Of a DNA stretch of 64,000 bases, positions 9,428-18,640 are shown one piece after another. Position 1 is the first letter of the stretch. Each line of letters opens with the position of its first letter. The stretch comes from CAZSLC01 sp964607675 (lineage in GTDB: Bacteria; Bacteroidota; Bacteroidia; Bacteroidales; UBA932), in contig CAZSLC010000007.1 in the NCBI GenBank assembly GCA_964607675.1, positions 11,076-75,075 of the forward strand, written 5' to 3'. The notes beneath the pieces were generated by a model, which saw only the letters and a program-made list of their open reading frames with translations, ran no database searches and was not told the DNA's origin. A program made the position numbers and the translations under genes.

Positions 9428-10477
9428 ATGAAACTATCACAATTTAATTTCAATCTGGCACACGACCAGATAGCTAAATACCCTGCTAATTATAGGGATG
9501 AATCTCGATTAATGGTTGTTCATAAGGACACTGGTGAAATCGAACATAAAATTTTTAAAGATATCATTGACTACTGTGATGAGGGGGATGTTTTTGTATT
9601 CAATGATACAAAAGTTTTTCCTGCACGACTAAAAGGCAACAAAGAGAAAACAGGTGCAGAAATAGAAGTTTTTCTCCTTAGAGAATTAAACAAAGAACAA
9701 CGTTTGTGGGATGTACTTGTAGATCCTGCCCGAAAAATAAGGATTGGTAACAAACTATACTTCGGTGAAGATGACTCATTAGTAGCAGAGGTGATAGACA
9801 ACACTACCTCAAGAGGTAGGACCCTTAGATTCTTATTTGATGGATCATACGAAGAGTTTAAAAAGAATCTCTATGAAATGGGTCAAATACCAGTTCCCAC
9901 ATGGATAAGACCCAATGCTGAAGAGATTGATATAGAGAGATTCCAAACTATCTTTGCTCAAAACGAAGGGGCAGTTGCATCTCCTGCAGCAGGGCTTCAC
10001 TTCAGCAGAGAGCTATTTAAAAGGATGGAGATCAAAGGGGTGGAAAGATCATTTGTCACACTCCATATGGGATTGGGCCATTTCAGAAAAGTTGACGTTG
10101 AAGATTTGTCCAAACACAAGATGGACTCAGAGAGGGTCATAATCTCTGAAGATTGCGCCAACACCATAAATCACGCAAAAACAAATAATAAAAGGGTCTT
10201 TGCCGTAGGGGTAACGGTTGTTAGAGCTTTGGAAACCCCTGTGACCACTGAAAACGAGATAAAGCCATACGCGGGATGGACCAATAAATTTATATTTCCC
10301 CCATACGATTTTTCAATTCCTACAGCAATGATAACAAACTTCCATCTCCCCTACTCTACAATGCTAATGTCAGTAGCGGCATTTGGTGGTTACAACAATA
10401 TTATGAAAGCCTACAAAGAGGCTATTAAAGAGGGATACAAATTCGGCACTTACGGAGACGCAATGCTTGTTATATAA
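9428..10477 (+). CDS. queA: S-adenosylmethionine:tRNA ribosyltransferase-isomerase QueA
   Basis: Transfers and rearranges the ribosyl group of SAM onto 7-aminomethyl-7-deazaguanine at position 34 of tRNA, giving epoxyqueuosine. 349 residues, full length. Seen: FNFNLAHDQIAKYPA at the N-terminus, the conserved VFNDTKVFPARL (about residues 57-68), and near the C-terminus the TMLMSVAAFGG and YKFGTYGDAMLV blocks. Transcribed with truB upstream and dprA downstream. Confidence 0.96.
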   Translation: MKLSQFNFNLAHDQIAKYPANYRDESRLMVVHKDTGEIEHKIFKDIIDYCDEGDVFVFNDTKVFPARLKGNKEKTGAEIEVFLLRELNKEQRLWDVLVDPARKIRIGNKLYFGEDDSLVAEVIDNTTSRGRTLRFLFDGSYEEFKKNLYEMGQIPVPTWIRPNAEEIDIERFQTIFAQNEGAVASPAAGLHFSRELFKRMEIKGVERSFVTLHMGLGHFRKVDVEDLSKHKMDSERVIISEDCANTINHAKTNNKRVFAVGVTVVRALETPVTTENEIKPYAGWTNKFIFPPYDFSIPTAMITNFHLPYSTMLMSVAAFGGYNNIMKAYKEAIKEGYKFGTYGDAMLVI

Positions 10478-10497
10478 CATTTTAAAATATCGTGGAG

Positions 10498-11604
10498 ATG
10501 GAATGTGGGGAGTTAGTTTACGCTTATGTATTAAGCGAGATATTTAAAAACAATTGTAAAGTAGCAAAAGCTCTTATTGAGTGCTATGTCTATCCTTCAG
10601 AGATATTCAAAGCATCAAGAAGAGAACTCTCGGATATAGGGTTGAGCAATTCTCAAATAGACGAAATATCTGATAAAAAGAATATCATTAATGGCGAAAA
10701 AGAGCTCTCATGGCTGCAAAACAACGGCGTTAGGCTCCTTTTCTTTAACGATATCTGCTATCCAAAAAGATTAAAAGAGTGCCCAGACGCACCAATATTA
10801 TTATTTTACATAGGCACAAGTGATCTCAACTCACAAAGGGTCATTTCAATAGTTGGAACTCGCAGGTGCACTCAATATGGAGAGCTATGCTGCAGAGAGA
10901 TCGTTGAAGAGTTATCTACCCTCAAACCACCTCCAATAATAGTCAGCGGCCTTGCCTATGGAATAGACATTTGTACCCATAATGAGGCACTTGAACACAA
11001 CCTCGAAACAGTTGGAGTCATGGCTACAGGGATAGATAAAATATACCCACCGCATCATCGAGGCACTGCTGCTGCAATGATTAAACAAGGGGGACTCATC
11101 ACCGATTTTCCAAGGAAAACCACCCCTTTCCCATCCAATTTTGTAAGGAGAAACAGAATTATTGCCGCCCTCAGCGATGCTACCATCATCATCGAATCAG
11201 CACAGAGAGGTGGTGGAGTGATAACTGCAAAATTGGCAGCATCCTACTCCAGGGAGGTATTTGCTGTTCCAGGTAGAATAGACGATCCATTTTCTGAGGG
11301 TTGCAACATTCTCATAAAGGAAAATATTGCCTCTGCCGTCACATCCCCTAATTCAATAACGGATGCCCTCGGATGGGGAAAGGATGGAAATAAGAAGAAT
11401 GGCAGGGAAGCTACATTTTTCGAAGAAGATTGTGAAGAAAAACACAAAATATTAGTAGCTTTATCCTCAAATAGGATACAAGACATAGATTCCCTCGTTC
11501 AAAGCACAGGGATAGAGATGGGTGAGCTTTCTCTTCATCTCACCGAATTAGAAATGGAAGGGAGAATTATTTCAAACATTAACAGACAATATACATTATA
11601 CTGA
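10498..11604 (+). CDS. dprA: DNA-processing protein DprA (Smf)
   Basis: Binds incoming single-stranded DNA and loads RecA in natural transformation; also widespread in species not known to transform. Either ATG 10498 or GTG 10492 can start it; I prefer the ATG. About 368 residues: an N-terminal helical (HhH/SAM-like) part, the Rossmann-like core with SIVGTRRCTQYG, VSGLAYGIDICTH, GIDKIYPPHH and SAQRGGGVITAK, and a C-terminal winged-helix domain (last ~65 residues). tatD starts four bases after the stop. Confidence 0.94.
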   Translation: MECGELVYAYVLSEIFKNNCKVAKALIECYVYPSEIFKASRRELSDIGLSNSQIDEISDKKNIINGEKELSWLQNNGVRLLFFNDICYPKRLKECPDAPILLFYIGTSDLNSQRVISIVGTRRCTQYGELCCREIVEELSTLKPPPIIVSGLAYGIDICTHNEALEHNLETVGVMATGIDKIYPPHHRGTAAAMIKQGGLITDFPRKTTPFPSNFVRRNRIIAALSDATIIIESAQRGGGVITAKLAASYSREVFAVPGRIDDPFSEGCNILIKENIASAVTSPNSITDALGWGKDGNKKNGREATFFEEDCEEKHKILVALSSNRIQDIDSLVQSTGIEMGELSLHLTELEMEGRIISNINRQYTLY

Positions 11605-11608
11605 CAGA

Positions 11609-12391
11609 ATGATAATTGACACCCATGTTCATATATATGACGAAGCATTCGATTCCGATCTCGAAGAGGTAGTAGAAAGAGCACAAAGAAATGGAATTGT
11701 AAAGATGATTATGCCTGGCATTGACTCCTCCTACCACAGCAGGATGATGGAGTGCACAAAACGGCTAAAGGGCTATGCCATCCCCACAATTGGGCTCCAT
11801 CCAACCTCTGTAAATGACAAATGGGAAGATGAACTCCATTTTGTAGAGGAGCACATTGGTGATTACCCTTTTTGCGCCATTGGGGAGATAGGGATAGATG
11901 GCTATTGGTCAAAGGAGTTCCTTGCAGAGCAAAAAGAGGTATTTTTTAGACAAATTATTATAGCTCAAAAACACAACCTTCCCATCATAATTCACTGCAG
12001 AGAGGGTATTCAAGAGGTATTTGATGTACTCGAAAGGGTAAATAAAATGGGTCAAAAAAAGGTAAAAGGGACATTCCACGCCTACTCTGGAAGCTATGAG
12101 AGTTACTCTCAAATATCTAAATTCGGCGACTTTAAAATTGGCATAGGGGGGGTAGTTACATACAAAAATGCAGGAATAGCCAAAGTGTTAGAGAAAATCC
12201 CACTGGAAGAGATAATCCTCGAAACAGATTCCCCTTGGCTAACACCAGTTCCGTATAGAGGAAAAAGAAATGAATCTTCTTATCTTTGTGAAATAGTTGA
12301 AAAAATAAGTACAATAACTGGTAGATCTAAAGAAGAAATAGAAGAAATCACGACAAAAAACGCAACAATTCTTTTCAATATTACATTATGA
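11609..12391 (+). CDS. tatD: TatD-family metal-dependent hydrolase
   Basis: Amidohydrolase-fold phosphoesterase with 3'-5' DNase activity in studied members. 260 residues, normal. Metal ligands are visible: HVH (residues 6-8), the GEIGID glutamate (about 94), HCRE (about 130), the histidine in GTFHAYSG, and ETDSPWL with the final Asp (about 208). Sits between dprA and ansA; overlaps ansA by ATGA. Paralogues are common, so assignment to TatD itself rather than YcfH/YjjV is a convention. Confidence 0.92.
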   Translation: MIIDTHVHIYDEAFDSDLEEVVERAQRNGIVKMIMPGIDSSYHSRMMECTKRLKGYAIPTIGLHPTSVNDKWEDELHFVEEHIGDYPFCAIGEIGIDGYWSKEFLAEQKEVFFRQIIIAQKHNLPIIIHCREGIQEVFDVLERVNKMGQKKVKGTFHAYSGSYESYSQISKFGDFKIGIGGVVTYKNAGIAKVLEKIPLEEIILETDSPWLTPVPYRGKRNESSYLCEIVEKISTITGRSKEEIEEITTKNATILFNITL

Positions 12392-13425
12392 AAACAAGCA
12401 ACATTTTACTGATTTATACTGGTGGAACAATCGGGATGAAACAAGATCCCGCAACTGGAGCACTTACCCCCTTCGATTTCAGTCACATCATTGAGGAGAT
12501 GCCTGAACTTCAGAAATTTGGTTATGTACTCGACTCATACTCTTTTGAGCCAGTCATTGACTCCTCCGACGTCAGTATTGAATTTTGGCAAACCCTTGCC
12601 CATATCATTGAGAACAATTATCTGAGTTACGATGGGTTTGTTGTATTACACGGTACTGATACAATGTCATATTCCGCCTCTGCTCTCAGTTTCATGCTTG
12701 AAGATCTTGAAAAACCAGTTATATTCACAGGGAGTCAACTCCCGATCGGCATGTTGCGAACTGATGGTAAAGAGAACCTCATTTCATCAATTGAAATAGC
12801 TGCCGCAAAAAGAGCAGATGGAAAACCAATGGTTCCTGAAGTGTGCATATATTTTGAGAGTCAACTTTATAGAGGCAATCGCACCACTAAGTACAGTGCT
12901 GAAAATTTCAGAGCATTCAAATCTGCCAATTACCCAGTGTTAGCAGATGTTGGCATTCACATTAAATACAATGTAGGCAACATAAAATATCCAGAAAAGT
13001 GGGGAAAAAGGCTCAAGGCCCGTTATAATCTATCAACAGATGTAGCCATCATCAGGATTGTCCCTGGATTAACTACTAAACAAATAGATACAATTGCAAA
13101 CATTGATGGACTTAGAGCCATCATTCTAGAAACTTTCGGCTCTGGCAATGCCCCAACAAATAAGCAATTTTTAGATTCAATTGAAAAAATCACAAAAAAA
13201 GGGATCCTTGTTTTAAATATAACACAATGTCACGCAGGTAAAGTAGATATGGATGCATATTTTACAGGGAGGGAACTCAAAAGGGTTGGTGTAATAGGTG
13301 GATATGACTCAACAACAGAAAGTATGCTCACAAAATTATATTATTTATTAGGTCAATACACTAACATTGAAGATATTAAGGTAAATATTGAAAAAAATTT
13401 AAGGGGAGAAATCACAAAAGAATAG
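12388..13425 (+). CDS. ansA: Type I (cytoplasmic) L-asparaginase
   Basis: Hydrolyses asparagine to aspartate and ammonia. 345 residues, no signal peptide, so the cytoplasmic low-affinity type. Seen: first catalytic Thr in TGGTIGM (residues 11-17), second in HGTDTMSYSA (about 88-97), and the conserved SQLPIG and RTDGKENL. ATGA overlap with tatD; likely the last gene of the rpiB operon. Confidence 0.94.
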   Translation: MKTSNILLIYTGGTIGMKQDPATGALTPFDFSHIIEEMPELQKFGYVLDSYSFEPVIDSSDVSIEFWQTLAHIIENNYLSYDGFVVLHGTDTMSYSASALSFMLEDLEKPVIFTGSQLPIGMLRTDGKENLISSIEIAAAKRADGKPMVPEVCIYFESQLYRGNRTTKYSAENFRAFKSANYPVLADVGIHIKYNVGNIKYPEKWGKRLKARYNLSTDVAIIRIVPGLTTKQIDTIANIDGLRAIILETFGSGNAPTNKQFLDSIEKITKKGILVLNITQCHAGKVDMDAYFTGRELKRVGVIGGYDSTTESMLTKLYYLLGQYTNIEDIKVNIEKNLRGEITKE

Positions 13426-13446
13426 TATAAATCAAAAAATAATTCC

Positions 13447-13454
13447 TATTTTTG
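13447..13454 (+). promoter_or_regulatory. Putative -7 promoter element for the exbB block
   Basis: TATTTTTG matches TAnnTTTG in the 92-base gap before exbB, 63 bases ahead of the ATG. No clear -33 TTTG at the usual spacing. The gap is AT-rich and holds no other recognisable signal. Confidence 0.35.
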
Positions 13455-13517
13455 GCGTTATTATAGTGGAATAACTAACTATTTAAAATAACTTGTTTAA
13501 TTAATCACAAAAAATTT

Positions 13518-14297
13518 ATGAAAAAATTTTTCATGTTTTTGGCAGTTGTTGGTCTAATGACTTTCACTGCTCAATATGCATCAGCTCAAACAGATGAGGT
13601 AGCAAATCAAGAGACTACCCAAGTAGCAGCTCAAAAAGCAGCCCCTGCTGAAGAAGCAGCGGAAGTTCCAATTCACCAAGCTATTAAGACAAAATTCATC
13701 GAAGGTGGTGCTGGTTTCATGGCCACAGTATTAATCTGTCTTATTTTAGGTTTGGCAATTGCTATTGAAAGAATTATTTACTTAAATTTAGCAACTACCA
13801 ACACTGATAAACTTTTGAATAAAATTCAAGAAGCTCTTGACAATGGTGGAGTTGAAGCTGCAAAAGATGTATGCCGCAATACAAGAGGTCCTGTTGCCTC
13901 TATTTTCTACCAAGGTCTTCTTCGTATGGATCAAGGAGTTGAAGCTGTTGAAAAAACAATCGTTTCATATGGTTCAGTTCAAATGGGTCAATTAGAAGGT
14001 GGTCTTTCATGGATTACACTTTTCATCGCTGTAGCACCTATGTTGGGGTTCATGGGAACAGTTATTGGTATGATTCAAGCATTTGACAACATCCAAGCTG
14101 CTGGTGATATTTCTCCAAACCTTGTAGCAGGTGGTATGAAAGTAGCTTTGATTACAACTGTAGGTGGTCTTATCGTTGCTATTATTCTTCAAATTTTCTA
14201 CAACTATCTTGTATCTAAAGTTGACTCTATCGTTGTATCGATGGAAGACGCATCTATCTCTTTAGTTGACATGGTTGTTAAATTTCAAAATAAGTAA
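13518..14297 (+). CDS. exbB: ExbB/TolQ/MotA-family proton channel protein
   Basis: Inner-membrane proton channel subunit that energises TonB- or Tol-type envelope work. 259 residues: a cleavable-looking signal peptide (residues 1-23, ending ASAQ), an Ala/Gln/Glu-rich periplasmic stretch, then three membrane helices (about 65-85, 160-182, 198-222) with the family loops GGLSWITLF, GFMGTVIGMIQAF and ALITTVGGLIVAI. The signal-like leader is common in Bacteroidota ExbBs. Starts a block with a four-helix protein and two ExbDs; no TonB gene is adjacent. Confidence 0.92.
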   Translation: MKKFFMFLAVVGLMTFTAQYASAQTDEVANQETTQVAAQKAAPAEEAAEVPIHQAIKTKFIEGGAGFMATVLICLILGLAIAIERIIYLNLATTNTDKLLNKIQEALDNGGVEAAKDVCRNTRGPVASIFYQGLLRMDQGVEAVEKTIVSYGSVQMGQLEGGLSWITLFIAVAPMLGFMGTVIGMIQAFDNIQAAGDISPNLVAGGMKVALITTVGGLIVAIILQIFYNYLVSKVDSIVVSMEDASISLVDMVVKFQNK

Positions 14298-14305
14298 TAT
14301 AGAAT

Positions 14306-14764
14306 ATGTCTAAATTCTTAAAATATTTTTTATACGCACTATTAGCAATCTCAACCATAGTCATCGTACTTTTTTATGTACAAAGTTCGACTGGAGATTT
14401 TGCTTTGAGCAATCTCGCTGAACAGCTTAAGACAACTTCAATGGTTGATGGCGTGATGTATTGGGCGTATATATTGGTAGGATTATCAATCCTATCACTG
14501 ATAGCTCTTTCAATCATGGGTATGATTGAAAACCCTAAAACTCTTAAGAGAACTGGTATTACTTTGCTTCTTGCTGTTGTCCTTTGCGTAATATCTTATT
14601 TTCTTGCAAGTGGCGATCCAGTTCAAGCAAACCTTGAAATAGCTCCAACTGAAACAGCTTTAAAGCTGACAGACACAGGGCTAATTATAACCTACATCCT
14701 ATTTGCCGCAACTATCCTTACAATAATAGGTGGAGGCATTTATAATGCGATTAAGAATCGTTAA
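14306..14764 (+). CDS. Small four-helix membrane protein in the exbB-exbD block
   Basis: 152 residues with four predicted membrane helices (about residues 6-26, 48-72, 84-102, 127-147) joined by short polar loops. I recognise no named family or catalytic motif. It lies 8 bases after exbB and 13 before exbD, same strand, so it is very probably co-expressed and may be an accessory subunit of the channel. Function unknown. Confidence 0.8.
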   Translation: MSKFLKYFLYALLAISTIVIVLFYVQSSTGDFALSNLAEQLKTTSMVDGVMYWAYILVGLSILSLIALSIMGMIENPKTLKRTGITLLLAVVLCVISYFLASGDPVQANLEIAPTETALKLTDTGLIITYILFAATILTIIGGGIYNAIKNR

Positions 14765-14777
14765 TTAACATAAAACT

Positions 14778-15362
14778 ATGGCATCAAAAAAGACACCCGA
14801 AATTAACGGAGGATCAATGGCAGATATCGCATTCCTTATGTTGATATTCTTCCTGATGGTTACTACAATGGACACTGAACAAGGTCTATCTAGACGTCTT
14901 CCCCCTATGCCTGACAAAGATCAGAAAGTGGAGGACTTAAAAGTCAATCGTAGAAACATACTTCAGGTAAATATCAGTTCAAAAGATATGATTTTTGCCG
15001 GCGGACAATATATTTCTGATGCAAGCCAACTTGACGAAATCGTTATAGAATTCTTTACTAACCCAACTAATAGTGAAACTCTTCCTGAAAAGAAAATGAA
15101 AGATATACCTGGATTTGGAGAATATCCAGTATCTGAAGGTATTATTTCATTACAAAATGATAGGCAGACCCACTATGATAAATACATTGAAGTACAAAAT
15201 GCAATAGTAAGGGCCATCAACAAAATACGTGATGACTTCTCTAATGCCAATTTTGGCAAACCATACGCACAACTTGAAGACGAAAAACAAGAGATTGTAC
15301 GTAAGGTGATACCTCAAGGTTTATCAGAAGCTGAACCTAAAGATGTTAGTAAGAAGAAATAA
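14778..15362 (+). CDS. exbD: ExbD/TolR-family biopolymer transport protein (first copy)
   Basis: 194 residues: short cytoplasmic tail, one membrane helix (about 15-32) opening with MADIAFLMLIFF, which carries the conserved proton-relay Asp (D16), then a periplasmic domain. The periplasmic part is longer than in classical ExbD (~140 residues) and ends in a Lys-rich tail. Pairs with the second ExbD 17 bases downstream; two unequal ExbDs per ExbB is common in Bacteroidota. Confidence 0.91.
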   Translation: MASKKTPEINGGSMADIAFLMLIFFLMVTTMDTEQGLSRRLPPMPDKDQKVEDLKVNRRNILQVNISSKDMIFAGGQYISDASQLDEIVIEFFTNPTNSETLPEKKMKDIPGFGEYPVSEGIISLQNDRQTHYDKYIEVQNAIVRAINKIRDDFSNANFGKPYAQLEDEKQEIVRKVIPQGLSEAEPKDVSKKK

Positions 15363-15379
15363 TAAAGGAGGAATATAGT

Positions 15380-15853
15380 ATGGCAAAATTTATCAGAAAA
15401 GGAAAAGGTGGAACACCTGGTATTAATACTGCATCCCTACCGGATATTGTATTTATGATTCTTATGTTCTTTATGGTATCGACCAGCATGCGTCAAACCG
15501 ATAAAGTTGTGCAAGTGACTGTACCAGAAGCTACTGAAATAGCTAAACTTGAGAGAAAAGACCTTTCTTCATACATATACATTGGAACCCCAATGAAACA
15601 GTATCAAGAAGAGTGGGGTACTGACTCACGCATCCAACTAAATGATACTTTCAAAGATATTAACTATATCAGAGACTTTGTTGCTGCAGAACGTGATAAT
15701 TTAAGTGAATCTGACAGAAACCTTATGAGTGTGTCGCTCAAAATTGACCAAGAAACTCGTATGGGTATCGTTTCTGACGTAAAACAAGAGTTACGTCGTT
15801 GTTCAGCACTCAAAATTATGTATGCTGCAAGACCACAAGCTAAGAGGTACTAA
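15380..15853 (+). CDS. exbD: ExbD/TolR-family biopolymer transport protein (second copy)
   Basis: 157 residues. Basic N-terminus (KFIRKGKGG), then a single helix opening with SLPDIVFMILMFFMV with the conserved Asp at residue 22, then a compact periplasmic domain with LKIDQETRMGIVSDVKQEL, the usual C-terminal ExbD fold segment. Preceded by an AGGAGG-like stretch (15365-15371), a stronger ribosome site than most genes here. Last gene of the block; a hairpin terminator follows. Confidence 0.91.
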   Translation: MAKFIRKGKGGTPGINTASLPDIVFMILMFFMVSTSMRQTDKVVQVTVPEATEIAKLERKDLSSYIYIGTPMKQYQEEWGTDSRIQLNDTFKDINYIRDFVAAERDNLSESDRNLMSVSLKIDQETRMGIVSDVKQELRRCSALKIMYAARPQAKRY

Positions 15854-15870
15854 TAATAGTAACATAATTT

Positions 15871-15912
15871 AATAATGGGTGATTACAATAGTGTGTTCAC
15901 CCATTATTTATT
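15871..15912 (+). terminator. Hairpin terminator after the exbB-exbD block
   Basis: A perfect 12-base inverted repeat, AATAATGGGTGA (15871-15882) and TCACCCATTATT (15897-15908), with a 14-base loop, ends in a T-rich stretch. It lies 18 bases after the second exbD stop and before the phosphatase gene, so it separates the two units. Confidence 0.75.
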
Positions 15913-15940
15913 AATAAACAATGTTAAAAAATAATAAATA

Positions 15941-17176
15941 ATGAAAAGAAACATTATAAAATTAATGTCAGTTTTACTATTCATAGCACTGACATTGTCT
16001 TGCGCAAATCAACAACAACAACAAAAGCCTAAATATGTTTTTTATTTCATTGGTGATGGAATGGGATTTACCCATCTATCCATTTCAGAGGCATATCAAC
16101 AATATATGGAAAATGGTGAAATAGGGAGTAAGCCTCTATCATTTACCCAGTTTCCAGTGATGGGAATGGCCACAAACTACTCAAAATCACACATTATCAC
16201 TTGTTCATCCGCAGCAGGCACAGCACTTTCAACAGGTCATAAGACAAATAATTATTATTTAGGAGTATCACCAGATAGCACCAAACTCGAAAGCATAAGT
16301 TATAAAATTCACAACTCTGGTAAAAAAGTAGGCATTTTAACAAGTGTAACCATAGACCACGCAACTCCAGCAGCATTTTATGCCCACTCTATATCGAGAA
16401 GCGATTATTACTCAATAGCAAAAGAGATAGCCACATCTGGTTTCGAATTCTTTGCAGGAGGTGGACTGCTAAAACCCACAGGTGAAAAGGAAGATCAACC
16501 CTCAGCATATGACTATATCGAAGAGAATGGATACACCATCCTCTCTGGAATCGAAGATTTTGAAAAAAATAAAACAACTTCAGATAAAGTACTTCTCCTA
16601 CAAAACAATGGGCGTGAAAGTAGGGATCTCCCATACGCTATTGACAGAAAAGAGGGTGACACGAAACTATCCGACCTCGTAAAAGCAGCAATAGAATACC
16701 TTGACAATGAAAATGGATTCTTCATGATGGCTGAAGGTGGTAAAATAGATTGGGCATCACATGCCAATGATGCCAAAACTGCAATATTAGAGACGATTGA
16801 CTTCTCAAATGCAATTGAAGTTGCCTACAAGTTTTATCTTGAACATCCCAACGAAACATTGATTGTTGTCACTGCGGACCATGAAACAGGGGGACTATCA
16901 TTTGGCAAAGAGAAAGGATATGAAGTATATTTCGAAGAGTTAGATAGCCAAATAAGTTCAAAAGATGTAACTGCAGACACATATGAGAAGGGGGGGGCTA
17001 AAAAAGAAATTGAAGAGGCAAATAAAAAGGCAAAAATAGGATGGAGCACCAAAAGCCACACTGGCACAGCAATTCCAATATTTGCTATTGGAATAGGGAG
17101 TGAAAACTTTGCAGGGAGAATGGATAACACCGACATTCCAAAAAAGATTTGCAAATCACTGGGAATTGCATTCTAA
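15941..17176 (+). CDS. phoA: Alkaline phosphatase, predicted lipoprotein
   Basis: Zn/Mg-dependent phosphomonoesterase of the envelope. 411 residues. The N-terminus is a lipoprotein signal with lipobox LTLSC (Cys about 21) followed by a five-Gln run encoded by CAA repeats. The full metal and nucleophile set is visible: FIGDGMG (Asp), SSAAGTALSTGHKT (Ser nucleophile), DHATPAAFYAH, MAEGGKIDWASHAND (Glu, Asp, His), TADHETGGL (Asp, His) and SHTGTAIP (His). I call it an active alkaline-phosphatase-family enzyme; phoA is a family symbol and orthology to E. coli PhoA is not claimed. Confidence 0.9.
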   Translation: MKRNIIKLMSVLLFIALTLSCANQQQQQKPKYVFYFIGDGMGFTHLSISEAYQQYMENGEIGSKPLSFTQFPVMGMATNYSKSHIITCSSAAGTALSTGHKTNNYYLGVSPDSTKLESISYKIHNSGKKVGILTSVTIDHATPAAFYAHSISRSDYYSIAKEIATSGFEFFAGGGLLKPTGEKEDQPSAYDYIEENGYTILSGIEDFEKNKTTSDKVLLLQNNGRESRDLPYAIDRKEGDTKLSDLVKAAIEYLDNENGFFMMAEGGKIDWASHANDAKTAILETIDFSNAIEVAYKFYLEHPNETLIVVTADHETGGLSFGKEKGYEVYFEELDSQISSKDVTADTYEKGGAKKEIEEANKKAKIGWSTKSHTGTAIPIFAIGIGSENFAGRMDNTDIPKKICKSLGIAF

Positions 17177-17187
17177 CTAATAATATA

Positions 17188-17218
17188 TTGAATAAAAATA
17201 CTTTTTTGTATAACTTCG
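17188..17218 (+). promoter_or_regulatory. Putative promoter for asnS-udk
   Basis: TTG (17188-17190), a 20-base spacer, and TAACTTCG (17211-17218) fit the Bacteroidota -33/-7 pattern with one mismatch in the -7 box. The expected start of transcription lies about 20 bases before the asnS ATG. Confidence 0.5.
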
Positions 17219-17244
17219 CACATCGAAACGAGAATTAAATAAAA

Positions 17245-18636
17245 ATGGAAAATAAAAGAATAAAAATAGCACAACTGCTAAACGAGAATCCTGGCCAGAG
17301 TATATTAGCTAAGGGATGGGTAAGAACTAAACGTGGCAATAAAAATGTAATCTTCATAGCGTTGAATGATGGTTCAACCATTAATAATATACAAGTAGTA
17401 TGCGACACCTCTTCATTTTCTGAAGATCTTTTAAAATCCATTACCACAGGGGCATGCATTGCTGTAATAGGCGATTTAGTAGAATCCTTAGGAAGCGGTC
17501 AACATGTTGAAATACAGGCGAAAAATATCAAATTGTATGGTGCTGCAGACCCCGATAAATACCCATTGCAAAAGAAAGGTCATAGCATGGAGTTTCTTCG
17601 TGAGATAGCTCACTTAAGACCAAGAACCAATACTTTTGGAGCTGTATTAAGGATTCGCCACGCTATGGCATACGCCATCCATAAATATTTCAATGACAAA
17701 GGATTTTGCTATTTACATACACCTCTAATCACTGCATCAGATGCAGAAGGGGCAGGTGCAATGTTCCAAGTGACAACCCTTGATCTCGATAATATTCCAC
17801 GTACAAAAGAGGGAAAAGTAGATTATTCACAAGACTTTTTTGGCCGCCACACCAGCCTTACGGTAAGCGGGCAATTGGAAGGTGAACTTGGAGCGATGGC
17901 ACTCGGAGAGATTTACACATTCGGTCCAACATTCCGGGCAGAAAACTCCAACACTCCAAGGCACCTTGCAGAATTTTGGATGGTAGAACCAGAGATGGCA
18001 TTCTACGAAATCCAAGAGAACATGGATCTTGCTGAAGATTTTATTAAATACCTGGTAAAATACGCACTCAACAACTGCATTGACGATTTGACATTCCTCA
18101 ACAACATGATTGACAAAGAACTTATTACACGACTTAAAAGTATCGTCAATACCAAATTTGTAAGATTATCATATACTGAAGGGGTAGATATCCTAATTAA
18201 ATCGGGTAAAAAATTTGAATATCCTGTGCAATGGGGAATAGATTTGCAAAGCGAACACGAAAGATATCTCGTAGAAAACCACTTCGGTAAACCTGTAATC
18301 CTTACCGACTATCCAAAAGAGATAAAAGCCTTCTACATGAAACAAAACGATGACGGAAAGACAGTTAGGGCCATGGATGTGCTATTTCCAAAAATTGGAG
18401 AGATCATTGGCGGATCACAACGCGAAGAGTCACTTGAAAAGTTACAACAGAGAATAGATGAGCTAAAAATGGATGTTTCTAATCTTTGGTGGTATCTTGA
18501 TACGAGAAGGTTTGGGACTGCACCACACAGTGGATTCGGCCTCGGATTTGAAAGATTGCTCCTTTTCGTAACAGGAATGTCAAATATCAGAGACGTAATC
18601 CCTTTCCCAAGGACACCAAACACCGCAGAATTTTAG
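17245..18636 (+). CDS. asnS: Asparaginyl-tRNA synthetase
   Basis: Class IIb synthetase charging tRNA-Asn. 463 residues, normal. N-terminal OB-fold anticodon domain (KGWVRTKRGNKNVIFIAL), then the catalytic domain with motif 2 in FGPTFRAENSNTPRHLAE and motif 3 in GFGLGFERLLLFVTG; the conserved IRDVIPFPRTP closes it. The AsnRS rather than AspRS/LysRS call rests on the RAENSNTPRHLAEFWMVEPE segment. udk begins 4 bases after the stop. Confidence 0.95.
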   Translation: MENKRIKIAQLLNENPGQSILAKGWVRTKRGNKNVIFIALNDGSTINNIQVVCDTSSFSEDLLKSITTGACIAVIGDLVESLGSGQHVEIQAKNIKLYGAADPDKYPLQKKGHSMEFLREIAHLRPRTNTFGAVLRIRHAMAYAIHKYFNDKGFCYLHTPLITASDAEGAGAMFQVTTLDLDNIPRTKEGKVDYSQDFFGRHTSLTVSGQLEGELGAMALGEIYTFGPTFRAENSNTPRHLAEFWMVEPEMAFYEIQENMDLAEDFIKYLVKYALNNCIDDLTFLNNMIDKELITRLKSIVNTKFVRLSYTEGVDILIKSGKKFEYPVQWGIDLQSEHERYLVENHFGKPVILTDYPKEIKAFYMKQNDDGKTVRAMDVLFPKIGEIIGGSQREESLEKLQQRIDELKMDVSNLWWYLDTRRFGTAPHSGFGLGFERLLLFVTGMSNIRDVIPFPRTPNTAEF

Positions 18637-18640
18637 TATT

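Noticed and set aside
16010..16024. CAA trinucleotide run in the phosphatase gene as a phase-variation tract
   Set aside because: Only five units and in-frame, so copy change would not switch the gene; it encodes a Gln linker after the lipid Cys.
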